Shown in pieces: positions 53,301 to 60,232 of a DNA stretch of 64,000 nt; position 1 is the first letter of the stretch, and every line of letters starts with the position of its first letter. The position numbers and the translations under genes were made by a program. The stretch is from Streptococcus sp. Marseille-Q0941 (GTDB taxonomy: Bacteria; Bacillota; Bacilli; Lactobacillales; Streptococcaceae), in the NCBI RefSeq assembly GCF_943736975.1, contig NZ_CALSFO010000007.1, positions 62,001-126,000 of the forward strand, in the 5' to 3' direction. The notes under the pieces were generated by a model that saw only the letters and a list, made by a program, of their open reading frames with translations, was not told the origin of the DNA and did no database searches.

Positions 53301-53422
53301 ATTATAAAAATATTAATTTACACAATCTTAAATTAAGTTGTTCACCAGCTCATGTTGAATTTTATTTGGGTGGTGAGCTGAAAGATAATACGTTTTATTT
53401 TGATCCTCGTTCAATATGGTAA
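50378..53422 (+). CDS. Restriction-nuclease-like domain fused to STAND-like ATPase (candidate defence protein)
   Basis: 1014 residues. N-terminal PD-(D/E)xK domain of the Mrr type: Asp41/Asp45 in RDGNRDAQ and Glu63-x-Lys65 in WWMEAKY. A beta-rich middle follows (about 170-290). Next is an ATPase-like region with a degenerate Walker A (SPYKYGKSYLVKNYF, about 340-354) and a Walker B-like FFKLVIVENFQFLS. The rest is long and helical (about 580-1000), like the sensor arms of STAND/Avs proteins. TTG start with TTAGGAGA 8 bases before. It is very A/T-rich compared with its surroundings. A phage-defence role is inferred from architecture only. It is convergent with the glycosyltransferase gene. Confidence 0.65.
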   Translation: MNIWQYLKPKNDKTFEVLALKYVEKVYPSERNWSPTKETRDGNRDAQVVFFIEDGQFIRWWMEAKYTSKEKLSRYRLDATIVTSILQKNVKKYFFVTNSNISTENIINIKTAIAEISPEAVVHFITKTNLESWLKRNPKYIKEFFSSNISEKDIDISEIETTSTRFVEVTTINSYAIRNPDFSVDYLSYNTRYRLSFSFFSDNDDIIEILPNNIGKYPWRIVSTSSLKEIPVNAGENHIQIEFQIVPDDRYDASPNGSQNNSFIYEKNQDSYSIYHFFDLCKKSNNTKISILSPKYFTLIKNTVMKPIYIKSQENVRQKLEEYCKTTRNHTKITQIFSIISPYKYGKSYLVKNYFSSPTIQQFPKIFISFSSDDVYNLENLVQLVHFILFPLLHDLVIKEDYPTPLSSSLKSFIQQYQAKNYEALFRYFQLDILTDFFQQFKETQFFKLVIVENFQFLSNEYKEFFEHIIQACYNEDYNIFFVVTSTNPLTFPKDVIHISEALSLDGINPIYEPLKESIKNIKQLQDLNTFPILKLEPAKLLIHFSSNENIKSFEDLSKEELEVVKSVFLNYSLPPNDIQIYSEATISLLEKKFLGFDINQQLVPFSSNLLEEFLNWIIDNGNELFISENINFNHPLQEIFVSLFIDKNREKSQKAIATLQQYFSHQEYHSIYYLLRKFKGGDNYLRLFYRFQNDYYLLHYFFAMANANVGQDSSGYAEFLKLFNILDEKLNYNSESEIFLNIILNVVYEIINSDYENYRLEQFRKHSKKFHNLLSYRNVNHDQVQTIKSNQKFLEALIKTENTLLLDCKLLEEFMNYSKIDEYGKIYIQRLARIFYSSNITLAKEILFKIEPISIDKYNYFLEIEKLFIKFLENPKQEQFLIILQKVSILKKDHLNDYKKYILGLVAGAIILDDQTTLKNLIKEIYDSGKRPYRARQKLFFANIFNYLELVQNNQYLETENKLRLIDSSPLPNHYKNINLHNLKLSCSPAHVEFYLGGELKDNTFYFDPRSIW

Positions 53423-53630
53423 GGGAGTCTAATTATTAATACAGTAAAGTAAAGTGATTACGTTCGAATACTCCGTAGACCTATTCTAGCGTAGTCATTG
53501 ATAATTTTTAATATACCTAAATAAACAGATTTTATCATTTCAATTTTTAAATACAAAAATTACAATATATTTACAAAATACTTTCCTGATATTAGGATTA
53601 ATTTAATAGAACATGTAGAACAATTTATGT

Positions 53631-54593
53631 TTATAGTATATTTGTATCAATGATGTAAGGTTGAATATGCATTCTAAGTTTTTCTGCTGAAATAGAGGCA
53701 AGATACTCATCTAAGTTAATTTGCTGTAATAAATTTTTAACAATAAAAGTCATTTCAGCTTTTTTAATATTTTCATCACTACAAAATTCATTAATTTGTC
53801 TAATGATTAAGTTCATAAAATGTTCACAAAAAAGATAGAAGCTTTTCTTATAAATTTCAAAACAATTATTGTTTTCTAAATACACTTTAATTTCTTTCAA
53901 AATGAATAACATATCTTCGCTATTTTTGTGTTCAAAAGATTGGACAATTGACCCCTTACGTCGATAATGAAAGTAAGTTGCATCAGGAATACAAATTAAT
54001 TTAGAGGCTACAAGCATCGTCTTAATACTGAATAGTAAATCTTCAAATTTACGATTCTCAGGAAAAAATATATTATTGTCAATTAAAAATTGACGTAGGT
54101 AGATTTTATTAGTTGTTGATGGAACTATGTTTACATCAAAGTTATACTCTTTTGCCATTACCTTTATACTCTCTTCAGGCCCTAATTGTAGCAAAGTATT
54201 ATACTTACACTTGTAGATTATATCCTTTATGTCGTCGTATTCACGTTTTAAAGTAAACATTCCAATTTCAGATGCACATTGCTCCATATACGTTAGACCT
54301 TTTTCTAAATAATCGTAGGAAATCCAGTCATCACTATCTATAAAGCATATGTATTTCCCACGAGCCATCCTTATTCCTAAATTTCGGGCTCCCCCTGCTC
54401 CTAAACTTTTCTTAGAATAAAAATAATGAATATCATATTTTTCTGATAAAAATTCTGAAGGTTGCTTTGATGCATCGTCAATAATGATGATTTCATACCT
54501 ATCCCTAGAAAGCGTATTGATTTTGATAGAATCTAAACATTTCATTATTTGATCTTCGGTATCTTTCATTGGAATAATAATTGTAATATCCAT
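53631..54593 (-). CDS. Family 2 glycosyltransferase
   Basis: 320 residues, GT-A fold: MDITIIIPMKDTEDQIMKCL (nucleotide-binding start), IIIIDDASKQ, GAGGARNLGIRMARGKYICF and the metal-binding FIDSDDW (about 89-95). No membrane segment. It resembles enzymes that add sugars to surface polysaccharide, teichoic acid or glycoproteins; donor and acceptor are unknown. It starts right after the right inverted repeat, which supplies its ribosome site. The gap to the convergent STAND-like gene (53423-53630) is A/T-rich with no feature seen. Confidence 0.85.
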   Translation of the reverse strand: MDITIIIPMKDTEDQIMKCLDSIKINTLSRDRYEIIIIDDASKQPSEFLSEKYDIHYFYSKKSLGAGGARNLGIRMARGKYICFIDSDDWISYDYLEKGLTYMEQCASEIGMFTLKREYDDIKDIIYKCKYNTLLQLGPEESIKVMAKEYNFDVNIVPSTTNKIYLRQFLIDNNIFFPENRKFEDLLFSIKTMLVASKLICIPDATYFHYRRKGSIVQSFEHKNSEDMLFILKEIKVYLENNNCFEIYKKSFYLFCEHFMNLIIRQINEFCSDENIKKAEMTFIVKNLLQQINLDEYLASISAEKLRMHIQPYIIDTNIL

Positions 54594-54598
54594 AACTT

Positions 54599-54628
54599 TC
54601 TCCTAATGATAACTATTTATTATCACTA
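54599..54628 (-). repeat. 30-bp inverted repeat, right copy
   Basis: Reverse complement of 50339-50368. Outside it, reading leftward, is an extended -10 TGGTATACT (54628-54636 on the reverse strand), so the gene next to this copy, currently the glycosyltransferase, is the better placed for expression. Confidence 0.85.
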
Positions 54629-54766
54629 GTATACCATAGATTCATATCTCCCATATGTTTTCGATTATACTTTTCTTACTTTTTTATATTCTCAAAAACT
54701 TTTTGAACAGACTCATAGAACTTTTTCTTCAATAACTAAATGTGTGGTATTATATCCATCAGCAAT

Positions 54767-54808
54767 GACGCACCAAAAATGGTGCATTTATCTTTTTTAT
54801 GTTATAAT
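54767..54808 (+). promoter_or_regulatory. pezAT promoter with dyad operator
   Basis: Dyad GCACCA-AAAA-TGGTGC (54770-54785) overlaps the -35 position; -10 TATAAT (54803-54808) lies 17 bp after it. The antitoxin PezA is the expected ligand. Confidence 0.7.
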
Positions 54809-54833
54809 AGAAATAAATAAAAGGAGGAGTTAC

Positions 54834-55310
54834 ATGATTGGAGAAAATATAAAAACGTTACGTAAAATACATAAATTAACGCAGCCTGAGTTTGCAAAGA
54901 TTGTTGGTATCTCTAGAAATAGTCTGAGTCGTTATGAAAATGGGACAAGTTCAGTTTCGACAGAATTAATAGATTGTATCTGCAAAAAATTTAATGTTTC
55001 CTATATCGATATTGTAGGGGAGGAGAAAATGCTCACACCAGTAGAAGATTATCAGTTAACATTAAAAATAGAATTGATAAAGGAACGAGGAGCGAATATC
55101 TTAGCGCAACTTTATCGTTTTCAAGATGAACAAGGAATTGCATTTGATGATAGTTCTAATCCTTGGGTTCTAATGAGCTATGATCTTTCTGATTTGATTA
55201 ACACGAAGATTTATCTTGTTGCAACTTTTGAGGATGTAGAGCGATATAATGGTTATTTGGATGGCATTGAACGTGTGCTAGAACAAGCTAGTCATCTAGT
55301 GGTGGCTTAA
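54834..55310 (+). CDS. pezA: Antitoxin PezA
   Basis: 158 residues, the same length as pneumococcal PezA. An N-terminal XRE helix-turn-helix (about 4-60; LTQPEFAKIVGISRNSLSRY) represses the operon; the C-terminal helices (about 68-158) bind and block PezT. ATG at 54834 follows AAGGAGGAG; upstream extension of the frame runs through the operator. It overlaps pezT by one base. Confidence 0.92.
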   Translation: MIGENIKTLRKIHKLTQPEFAKIVGISRNSLSRYENGTSSVSTELIDCICKKFNVSYIDIVGEEKMLTPVEDYQLTLKIELIKERGANILAQLYRFQDEQGIAFDDSSNPWVLMSYDLSDLINTKIYLVATFEDVERYNGYLDGIERVLEQASHLVVA

Positions 55311-56077
55311 TGAAATTAGATAAATTTAGCCAGGATGACTTTATTAAAGCCTCTAATCGACTCGTTCGTTCTTTAACTCGTGGAAAAACAACTTCATCTC
55401 AGCCCAAGGCTATTTTGCTTGGTGGACAGAGTGGTGCTGGTAAGACAACGATTCATCGTATTAAACAAAGGGAATTTCAAGGAAATATCATTATCATTGA
55501 TGGAGATAGTTATCGCTCTTTTCATCCGAACTACCTTGGTCTACAGGAAAAGTATGGTAAAGATAGTGTGGATTATACCAAAGTATTCGCGGGACAAATG
55601 GTTGAATATCTTGTAGATGAGTTGAGTAAGCAAGGTTATCATTTATTAATCGAGGGTACCTTGAGAACAACCGAAGTTCCTCGGAAAACAGCACAATTAT
55701 TGACAACTAGAGACTATCAAGTCTCACTTGCACTAATTGCAACTAAGCCAGAATTGTCCTATCTCAGTACTTTGATACGTTATGAGGAGCTCTACGCCAT
55801 AGATCCTAGTCAAGCGAGAGCGACTCCCAAAGAGCACCATGATGGAATTGTAGAACATTTGGTTGATAACTTACGGGAGTTAGAAAAGGCTAAACTTTTT
55901 AGACAAATTCAAATTTATCAAAGAGATCAATCGTGTGTTTATGATTCGCAAGTAGACGGAACCTCAGCAGCAGAAGTTCTACAAGAATGCCTCTTCGGAA
56001 AATGGAGTAAGGTGGAGGAAGAGATGTTGAAGTTGGGACAGGAACGGTTGAGAGAGCTGGGGGAAATTGATAAGTGA
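55310..56077 (+). CDS. pezT: Zeta-type toxin PezT (UDP-GlcNAc kinase)
   Basis: 255 residues. Zeta toxins phosphorylate UDP-N-acetylglucosamine, poisoning wall synthesis. Walker A LLGGQSGAGKTTIHR (about 36-50), the IDGDSYRSFHP segment with the catalytic Asp (about 64-74) and LIEGTLRTTEVPRK (about 111-124) are intact. Translationally coupled to pezA. In pneumococcus pezAT sits on a pathogenicity island, which agrees with its place in this rpsI island. Confidence 0.92.
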   Translation: MKLDKFSQDDFIKASNRLVRSLTRGKTTSSQPKAILLGGQSGAGKTTIHRIKQREFQGNIIIIDGDSYRSFHPNYLGLQEKYGKDSVDYTKVFAGQMVEYLVDELSKQGYHLLIEGTLRTTEVPRKTAQLLTTRDYQVSLALIATKPELSYLSTLIRYEELYAIDPSQARATPKEHHDGIVEHLVDNLRELEKAKLFRQIQIYQRDQSCVYDSQVDGTSAAEVLQECLFGKWSKVEEEMLKLGQERLRELGEIDK

Positions 56078-56213
56078 CGAAGGGATAATTTATGAGTACA
56101 TTAAAAAAGCAATTTATTTCGATGAATCATCAGCAATGGATTTTTTACAGATTGAATCCAAGGGAAAAATAACGAAAACAACTGAACTTATGACAACATT
56201 TGAAATGGTGTGA
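56067..56213 (+). pseudogene. Truncated DUF6414-like gene fragment after pezT
   Basis: A 48-codon frame overlapping the end of pezT (TTG start) reads GIIYEYIKKAIYFDESSAMD and LQIESKGKITKTTELM, which resembles the N-terminus of DUF6414 proteins (recalled). It stops within the inverted repeat at 56204, so the element end probably cut the gene. Confidence 0.4.
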
Positions 56214-56270
56214 ATTTTTTGGTAAAATCTAGCTCAATTCGTGTATTTTTAGGGTAAAATTCACACCATT
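56204..56270. repeat. 15-bp inverted repeat left of att copy C
   Basis: AATGGTGTGAATTTT (56204-56218) and AAAATTCACACCATT (56256-56270), perfect, 37 bp apart. The AATTCAC core also occurs in the direct repeats at 56510, so these may be arm-type sites on the other side of the core. Confidence 0.6.
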
Positions 56271-56373
56271 CAACTGAAATTGATTCAAATTAGATGAAAT
56301 TCTGTTTTCTGTAAATGTTGGAAAACATTGATTTTAAGCGGATATTGAAATCTATTCAAATAAAAATGTTTCC

Positions 56374-56446
56374 AACCAGGTCTTAAGAAAGCTCGTAAAG
56401 CATCACAATTCTCAAAACGTTAATCAATACGATTATATCAACGTTT
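56374..56446 (+). repeat. att-related repeat, copy C (duplicate rpsI 3' end)
   Basis: 73 bp: the first 37 match the end of rpsI (31748-31784) and the next 36 match copy B (31939-31974). It encodes the full S9 tail [15 protein letters not shown] and a stop, with synonymous codon differences in the last residues. It marks the right side of the island. Confidence 0.85.
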
Positions 56447-56448
56447 AC

Positions 56449-56525
56449 AGACATTCAAGAATTATCTCTTGGATGTCTTTTTTGTTTCAAAAAATCAAAG
56501 TTCACCCCAAAATTCACCCCAATAG
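56449..56525 (+). repeat. Terminator hairpin and arm-like direct repeats after att copy C
   Basis: Hairpin AGACATTCAAGA / TCTTGGATGTCT with T run (56449-56483), then two copies of TTCACCCCAA (56511 and 56523) 12 bp apart. The layout mirrors that beside copy B, but no integrase follows. The rest of the gap to 56603 holds only a probable promoter (TATAAT, about 56568). Confidence 0.5.
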
Positions 56526-56603
56526 TATTTGTCTTATACAAATTCTTCCTAGTATAAGTTCAGTATGATATAATTAAATACGAATAATATAAAGGAGTTA
56601 TAA

Positions 56604-57176
56604 ATGAAAATAGGAAAAGGCATCAATTGGATTTTGATTCTGTTGAGTTGCTTAATTGCTATAGCGCTGATAAGTTCTTTGTTCTTCTTTAATCATAAGA
56701 AGCAAGATGCAGAAGCGGTAAGTACTACAACAGAACAGGTTTCTACTACTAGTGCGACAACGATTAGTACGACAACCACTAGTTCAACGACTTCTCAAGA
56801 TAGTGTGACGACTACGGAGGAAAAACTTTCGACACAAGAAGAGCAAGCGCATGCTAAATCACAAAAAATAGATGAGCAAGCCATTCTAAATGGTGATTTC
56901 TCAACTCTAGTTGGAACATGGAGAAATGGTTTGGGCCAAGAGTTTACATTCGATAAAAATGGATTAGTAAACAGTGGAAACATTGAAAAATCGAGCATAG
57001 GTAACGATGGAAGTATTAACTTTAGTGTTAGAACTGGTAATACAGGATTTGGTATGATTATTTATCCTGCGGGGACTACTATGAAATGGGTTGATTCTGA
57101 TCCAAGTAAAAATAGGCTTATTGCTGGTCAAGCTGCTCCAACGAGTTCGGAACAAGTTTTTTATAAAGTAGATTAA
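56604..57176 (+). CDS. DUF6287 domain-containing membrane-anchored protein
   Basis: 190 residues: Lys-rich start, one membrane segment (WILILLSCLIAIALISSLFF), a Thr/Ser-rich linker (about 36-75) and a C-terminal DUF6287-type domain (LNGDFSTLVGTWRNGLGQEF, about 95-114). Probably exposed outside the cell. Function unknown. Ribosome site AAAGGAG. Terminator at 57184-57215 (AACCATCTCA / TGAGATGGTT). Confidence 0.7.
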   Translation: MKIGKGINWILILLSCLIAIALISSLFFFNHKKQDAEAVSTTTEQVSTTSATTISTTTTSSTTSQDSVTTTEEKLSTQEEQAHAKSQKIDEQAILNGDFSTLVGTWRNGLGQEFTFDKNGLVNSGNIEKSSIGNDGSINFSVRTGNTGFGMIIYPAGTTMKWVDSDPSKNRLIAGQAAPTSSEQVFYKVD

Positions 57177-57183
57177 ATATTCC

Positions 57184-57215
57184 AACCATCTCATCAAATT
57201 TGAGATGGTTTTCTT
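57184..57215 (+). terminator. Terminator after the DUF6287 gene
   Basis: Stem AACCATCTCA / TGAGATGGTT with loop TCAAATT, then TTCTTCTTT. Confidence 0.85.
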
Positions 57216-57283
57216 CTTTATTTGTAAGTCATGATCATGTTATGAAGATGAAGCAAGCATGCTTTAACATTAGATTTTTCCAC

Positions 57284-57338
57284 TAGACATTTGTCTACTT
57301 TTTTTATATAATAAAACTAAACCAAAATGGTTTAGTTT
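57284..57338 (+). promoter_or_regulatory. hdiR promoter with two dyads
   Basis: -35 TAGACA (57284-57289), -10 TATAAT (57307-57312), spacing 17. Dyad 1 TAGACA-TT-TGTCTA (57284-57297) covers the -35; dyad 2, 11-bp arms AAACTAAACCA and TGGTTTAGTTT (57314-57338), sits at the start of transcription. The HdiR repressor is the likely ligand. Confidence 0.65.
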
Positions 57339-57414
57339 AAAAAACAAACTCAACTGTCAATTAAACTTTCTAAGGAAATATTCCCAATTAAAGAATCATA
57401 CTAGGAGGTAAACC

Positions 57415-58101
57415 ATGTACCAACCAGAAAAACTTAAGGCTAGGAGAAAAGAGCTGAAATTAACACAAAAAGAGATTGCAGAGCAGCTTGGGATTAGTTT
57501 TCAGGCTTATTCAGCTTGGGAACGTGGAGTCAAGGAGCCTTCTAAAGAGAAGGTTGCTCAGTTAGAGAAGATTTTAAAAGTACCAAAAGGTTATTTCACC
57601 CAGATCGAAATTGTCCGTCTCTATAACAGCCTCTCTAATCAAGGAAAAGAGAAGGTTGTGGTTTATGCTCGTAATCTGGCTCAAGAAGAACAAGCCAAGA
57701 AGGTGACAGCCATGCCAGAAAAACTTTTCGAGTATCATGTCTATGAATGCATGTCAGCGGGGATTGGGGCTTCGGTTTATGATGATCGAAACTTTGATAC
57801 GGTTTATTTCAATGAAGAACTGGCTCATGATTTTGCATCCTGGGTATCAGGGGATTCTATGGAGCCCAAATATCAAAATGGTTCAGTGGCTCTGATTCGA
57901 GAGACCGGATTTGATTACGACGGCGCGGTCTATGCAGTGGTTTGCAATAACCAGACCTATATCAAACGGGTCTACCGAGAAGAGGATGGGTTGCGTCTGG
58001 TCTCTATCAATCCCCAATACAAGGATATTTTTATCTCTTACGAGGAAGATCCACGGATTGTGGGTATTATCGTAGGTAACTTTGTACCCATGGAGGGATA
58101 G
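57415..58101 (+). CDS. hdiR: HdiR-type LexA-like repressor (XRE plus S24 peptidase)
   Basis: 228 residues. XRE helix-turn-helix (about 8-62; LTQKEIAEQLGISFQAYSAW), linker, then an S24 self-cleavage domain with the Ala-Gly scissile site in CMSAGIGA, Ser in SGDSMEPKY and Lys in TYIKRVYRE. Streptococci lack LexA, and HdiR-type repressors control SOS-like UmuC cassettes; DNA damage would trigger RecA-aided self-cleavage. AGGAGG ribosome site. It is followed by umuC after 3 bases. Confidence 0.88.
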   Translation: MYQPEKLKARRKELKLTQKEIAEQLGISFQAYSAWERGVKEPSKEKVAQLEKILKVPKGYFTQIEIVRLYNSLSNQGKEKVVVYARNLAQEEQAKKVTAMPEKLFEYHVYECMSAGIGASVYDDRNFDTVYFNEELAHDFASWVSGDSMEPKYQNGSVALIRETGFDYDGAVYAVVCNNQTYIKRVYREEDGLRLVSINPQYKDIFISYEEDPRIVGIIVGNFVPMEG

Positions 58102-58104
58102 TCT

Positions 58105-59520
58105 ATGGGCTACTTTGATTATTCCAGAGAGCCCAAAAGTGATATTGCCTTTGTCGATATGAAGTCCTTTTATGCCAGTGTTGAGTGTGTAGAAAGAGGA
58201 CTTCATCCCCTCAAAACCTCCCTTTGTGTCATGAGTCGGGCGGATAATTCTGTTGGGCTTATCCTTTCCTCCTCGCCTATGTTCAAAAAGGTCTTTGGTA
58301 AAGCAAATGTTGGTCGTGCCTATGACCTGCCCTTTGATATCAAGACGCGCAAATTTTCCTACTATAATGCTAAGAAGCAGGGCTTACGGACAGACCCAAC
58401 CTATGTGAAATTTATCGAAGATTGGGCTCGGGTGACTGTCATTGTTCCTCCTCGGATGGATAAGTATATCGCAGTTAATATGGAAATCCAAGGAATCTTT
58501 CAGAACTATGGCAGTCCAGATGATATTTATCCTTATTCAATTGATGAAGGATTTATTGACCTGACCAGTTCGCTCAATTATTTTGTCCCAGACCAGCAGA
58601 TTTCTCGTAAAGATAAGTTGGACATGCTTTCTGCTCGTATCCAGAGGGATATCTGGCGGCAGACCGGGATTTACTCTACAGTCGGTATGTCGAATGCCAA
58701 TCCCCTGCTTGCTAAGTTGGCCTTGGATAATGAAGCCAAGCACACACCGACTATGCGAGCCAATTGGTCTTATCAGGATGTGGAAGAGAAGGTCTGGTCC
58801 ATCCCAAAGATGACTGACTTTTGGGGGATTGGGCATCGGATGGAGAAGCGCTTGAATAGTTTGGGAATCTATTCGATTAAAGAGCTGGCTAATAGCAATC
58901 CTGATGACCTGAAGAAGGAACTTGGCCAAGCTGGACTTCGCTTGTGGTTTCATGCCAATGGGATTGACGAGAGTAATGTTCATAAATCCTATAAAGCCAA
59001 ATCTCATGGCTTGGGGAATTCGCAAATTTTACCGAGAGACTATATCAAACAGCGAGATATCGAAATTATCCTTCGAGAGATGGCTGAGCAGGTGGCTATC
59101 AGACTTCGACGGGCTAGAAATAAGACGACGGTGGTGTCTATCCATCTTGGATTTTCAAAGCAGGAACAAAAACGCTCCATCCATACCCAGATGAAGGTGG
59201 AGCCGACCAATAATACCAGTCTGTTGGTCAGCTATGTATTGAAATTATTTCATAGCAAATACACTTCTGGGGCCGTCAGAAGTGTTGCTGTTAGTTATTC
59301 AGGATTTGTGGACGAATCCTTTGGTTTAATTTCTCTTTTTGATGATGTGGATAAGCTAGAAAAAGAAGAAAGGCTCCAGACCGCCATTGATTCCATACGA
59401 GAGCAATTCGGCTTTACTTCTCTCTTGAAGGCGACTGCTTTAGAGGATGCGTCGAGAAGTATTGCCAGAAGCAAGCTCATCGGAGGGCACTCTGCTGGAG
59501 GATTAGATGGATTAAAATGA
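58105..59520 (+). CDS. umuC: Y-family DNA polymerase (UmuC/ImpB-like)
   Basis: 471 residues; error-prone translesion polymerase. Catalytic acids in IAFVDMKSFYASVE (Asp about 14) and YSIDEGFIDLT (Asp-Glu about 147); thumb helix-hairpin-helix IGHRMEKRLNSLGIYSIKEL (about 239); little-finger domain to about 430. Operon with hdiR upstream and two small genes downstream, the same plan as the four-gene SOS cassette described in Streptococcus uberis. Confidence 0.93.
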   Translation: MGYFDYSREPKSDIAFVDMKSFYASVECVERGLHPLKTSLCVMSRADNSVGLILSSSPMFKKVFGKANVGRAYDLPFDIKTRKFSYYNAKKQGLRTDPTYVKFIEDWARVTVIVPPRMDKYIAVNMEIQGIFQNYGSPDDIYPYSIDEGFIDLTSSLNYFVPDQQISRKDKLDMLSARIQRDIWRQTGIYSTVGMSNANPLLAKLALDNEAKHTPTMRANWSYQDVEEKVWSIPKMTDFWGIGHRMEKRLNSLGIYSIKELANSNPDDLKKELGQAGLRLWFHANGIDESNVHKSYKAKSHGLGNSQILPRDYIKQRDIEIILREMAEQVAIRLRRARNKTTVVSIHLGFSKQEQKRSIHTQMKVEPTNNTSLLVSYVLKLFHSKYTSGAVRSVAVSYSGFVDESFGLISLFDDVDKLEKEERLQTAIDSIREQFGFTSLLKATALEDASRSIARSKLIGGHSAGGLDGLK

Positions 59521-59879
59521 TTGATCGCTCTTATTTGCCCTTCCAATCCGCAAGGGACTATCAGGATCCAGGCATGCAGAAGTGGATGGGCTTTTTCTTA
59601 TCGGAGCATACGAGCTCACTCGGTGAAGAAAAAAAACGTGTTGATTTGTCGACCGATTTGAATCAAGTCGAAAAGTTGTTGCTACTTTCCCAGCTCTACG
59701 TCGGGCGACTAAAAGGTTCTTTTGTGGTCAAGGAGAAAAATCATAAAAGCACGATATTGGGTGAAGTAAGAGAATTATCTACCGAAGAAATCTCTCTTAG
59801 AACTGATGAAGGCTATCGCCTAATAAGGGTAGATGACATTCTCACAATCCAACTTTATCAGGAGGAAGTTGATGACTAG
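59517..59879 (+). CDS. Small conserved protein of the UmuC cassette (third gene)
   Basis: 120 residues, no membrane segment. Starts MIDRSYLPFQSARDYQDPGM; the C-terminal half looks beta-rich (STILGEVRELSTEEISLRT), like the YolD/small-barrel proteins often next to UmuC. It overlaps umuC by four bases (ATGA), so translation is coupled. Function unknown. Confidence 0.75.
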   Translation: MIDRSYLPFQSARDYQDPGMQKWMGFFLSEHTSSLGEEKKRVDLSTDLNQVEKLLLLSQLYVGRLKGSFVVKEKNHKSTILGEVRELSTEEISLRTDEGYRLIRVDDILTIQLYQEEVDD

Positions 59880-60153
59880 AAAAGAGCTCTATGAAAACAA
59901 ATTGCAGATGGATTATTTTTCGAACGACTACATTCGTTTTGAGGAAGATTTTCAAAAATACTCTGCCATGAATGTACCCCTGACTTTTCTGATTGACGAC
60001 ATTCTGCGAACCATGGCTATCAACCAAAAGAACTACTTTGTCTTGAATAAGGAAAATGCCAAGGATGGCAGGGAGCATCGGTTTTATTTTAGGGTCAGGA
60101 TGGATTCAGAAGATTCAAAAATAAGAGAATTTAAATATAAAAATAAAAAATAG
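59872..60153 (+). CDS. Small protein of the UmuC cassette (fourth gene), DUF5960-like
   Basis: 93 residues. ATG at 59872 is preferred over the upstream 59833 because of AGGAGG 7 bases before it; it overlaps the third gene by eight bases. The segments MTRKELYENKLQMDYFSNDY and LTFLIDDILRTM recall DUF5960 (from memory). The Lys-rich end (EFKYKNKK), just before the foreign A/T-rich restriction genes, may be a new C-terminus made by that insertion. Confidence 0.6.
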   Translation: MTRKELYENKLQMDYFSNDYIRFEEDFQKYSAMNVPLTFLIDDILRTMAINQKNYFVLNKENAKDGREHRFYFRVRMDSEDSKIREFKYKNKK

Positions 60154-60232
60154 CTAGCATAGGATGATATTTATTTGAAAAAAATGTTATTCTATAATAA
60201 GAAATATGAAAAAGTAGTGAGATAAGCATAAA

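Noticed and set aside
56579..56586. TACGAATA, a perfect ComX (cin) box upstream of the DUF6287 gene
   Set aside because: Too close to the ribosome site and start codon to act as the promoter, and an ordinary TATAAT lies just upstream; likely chance in A/T-rich DNA.
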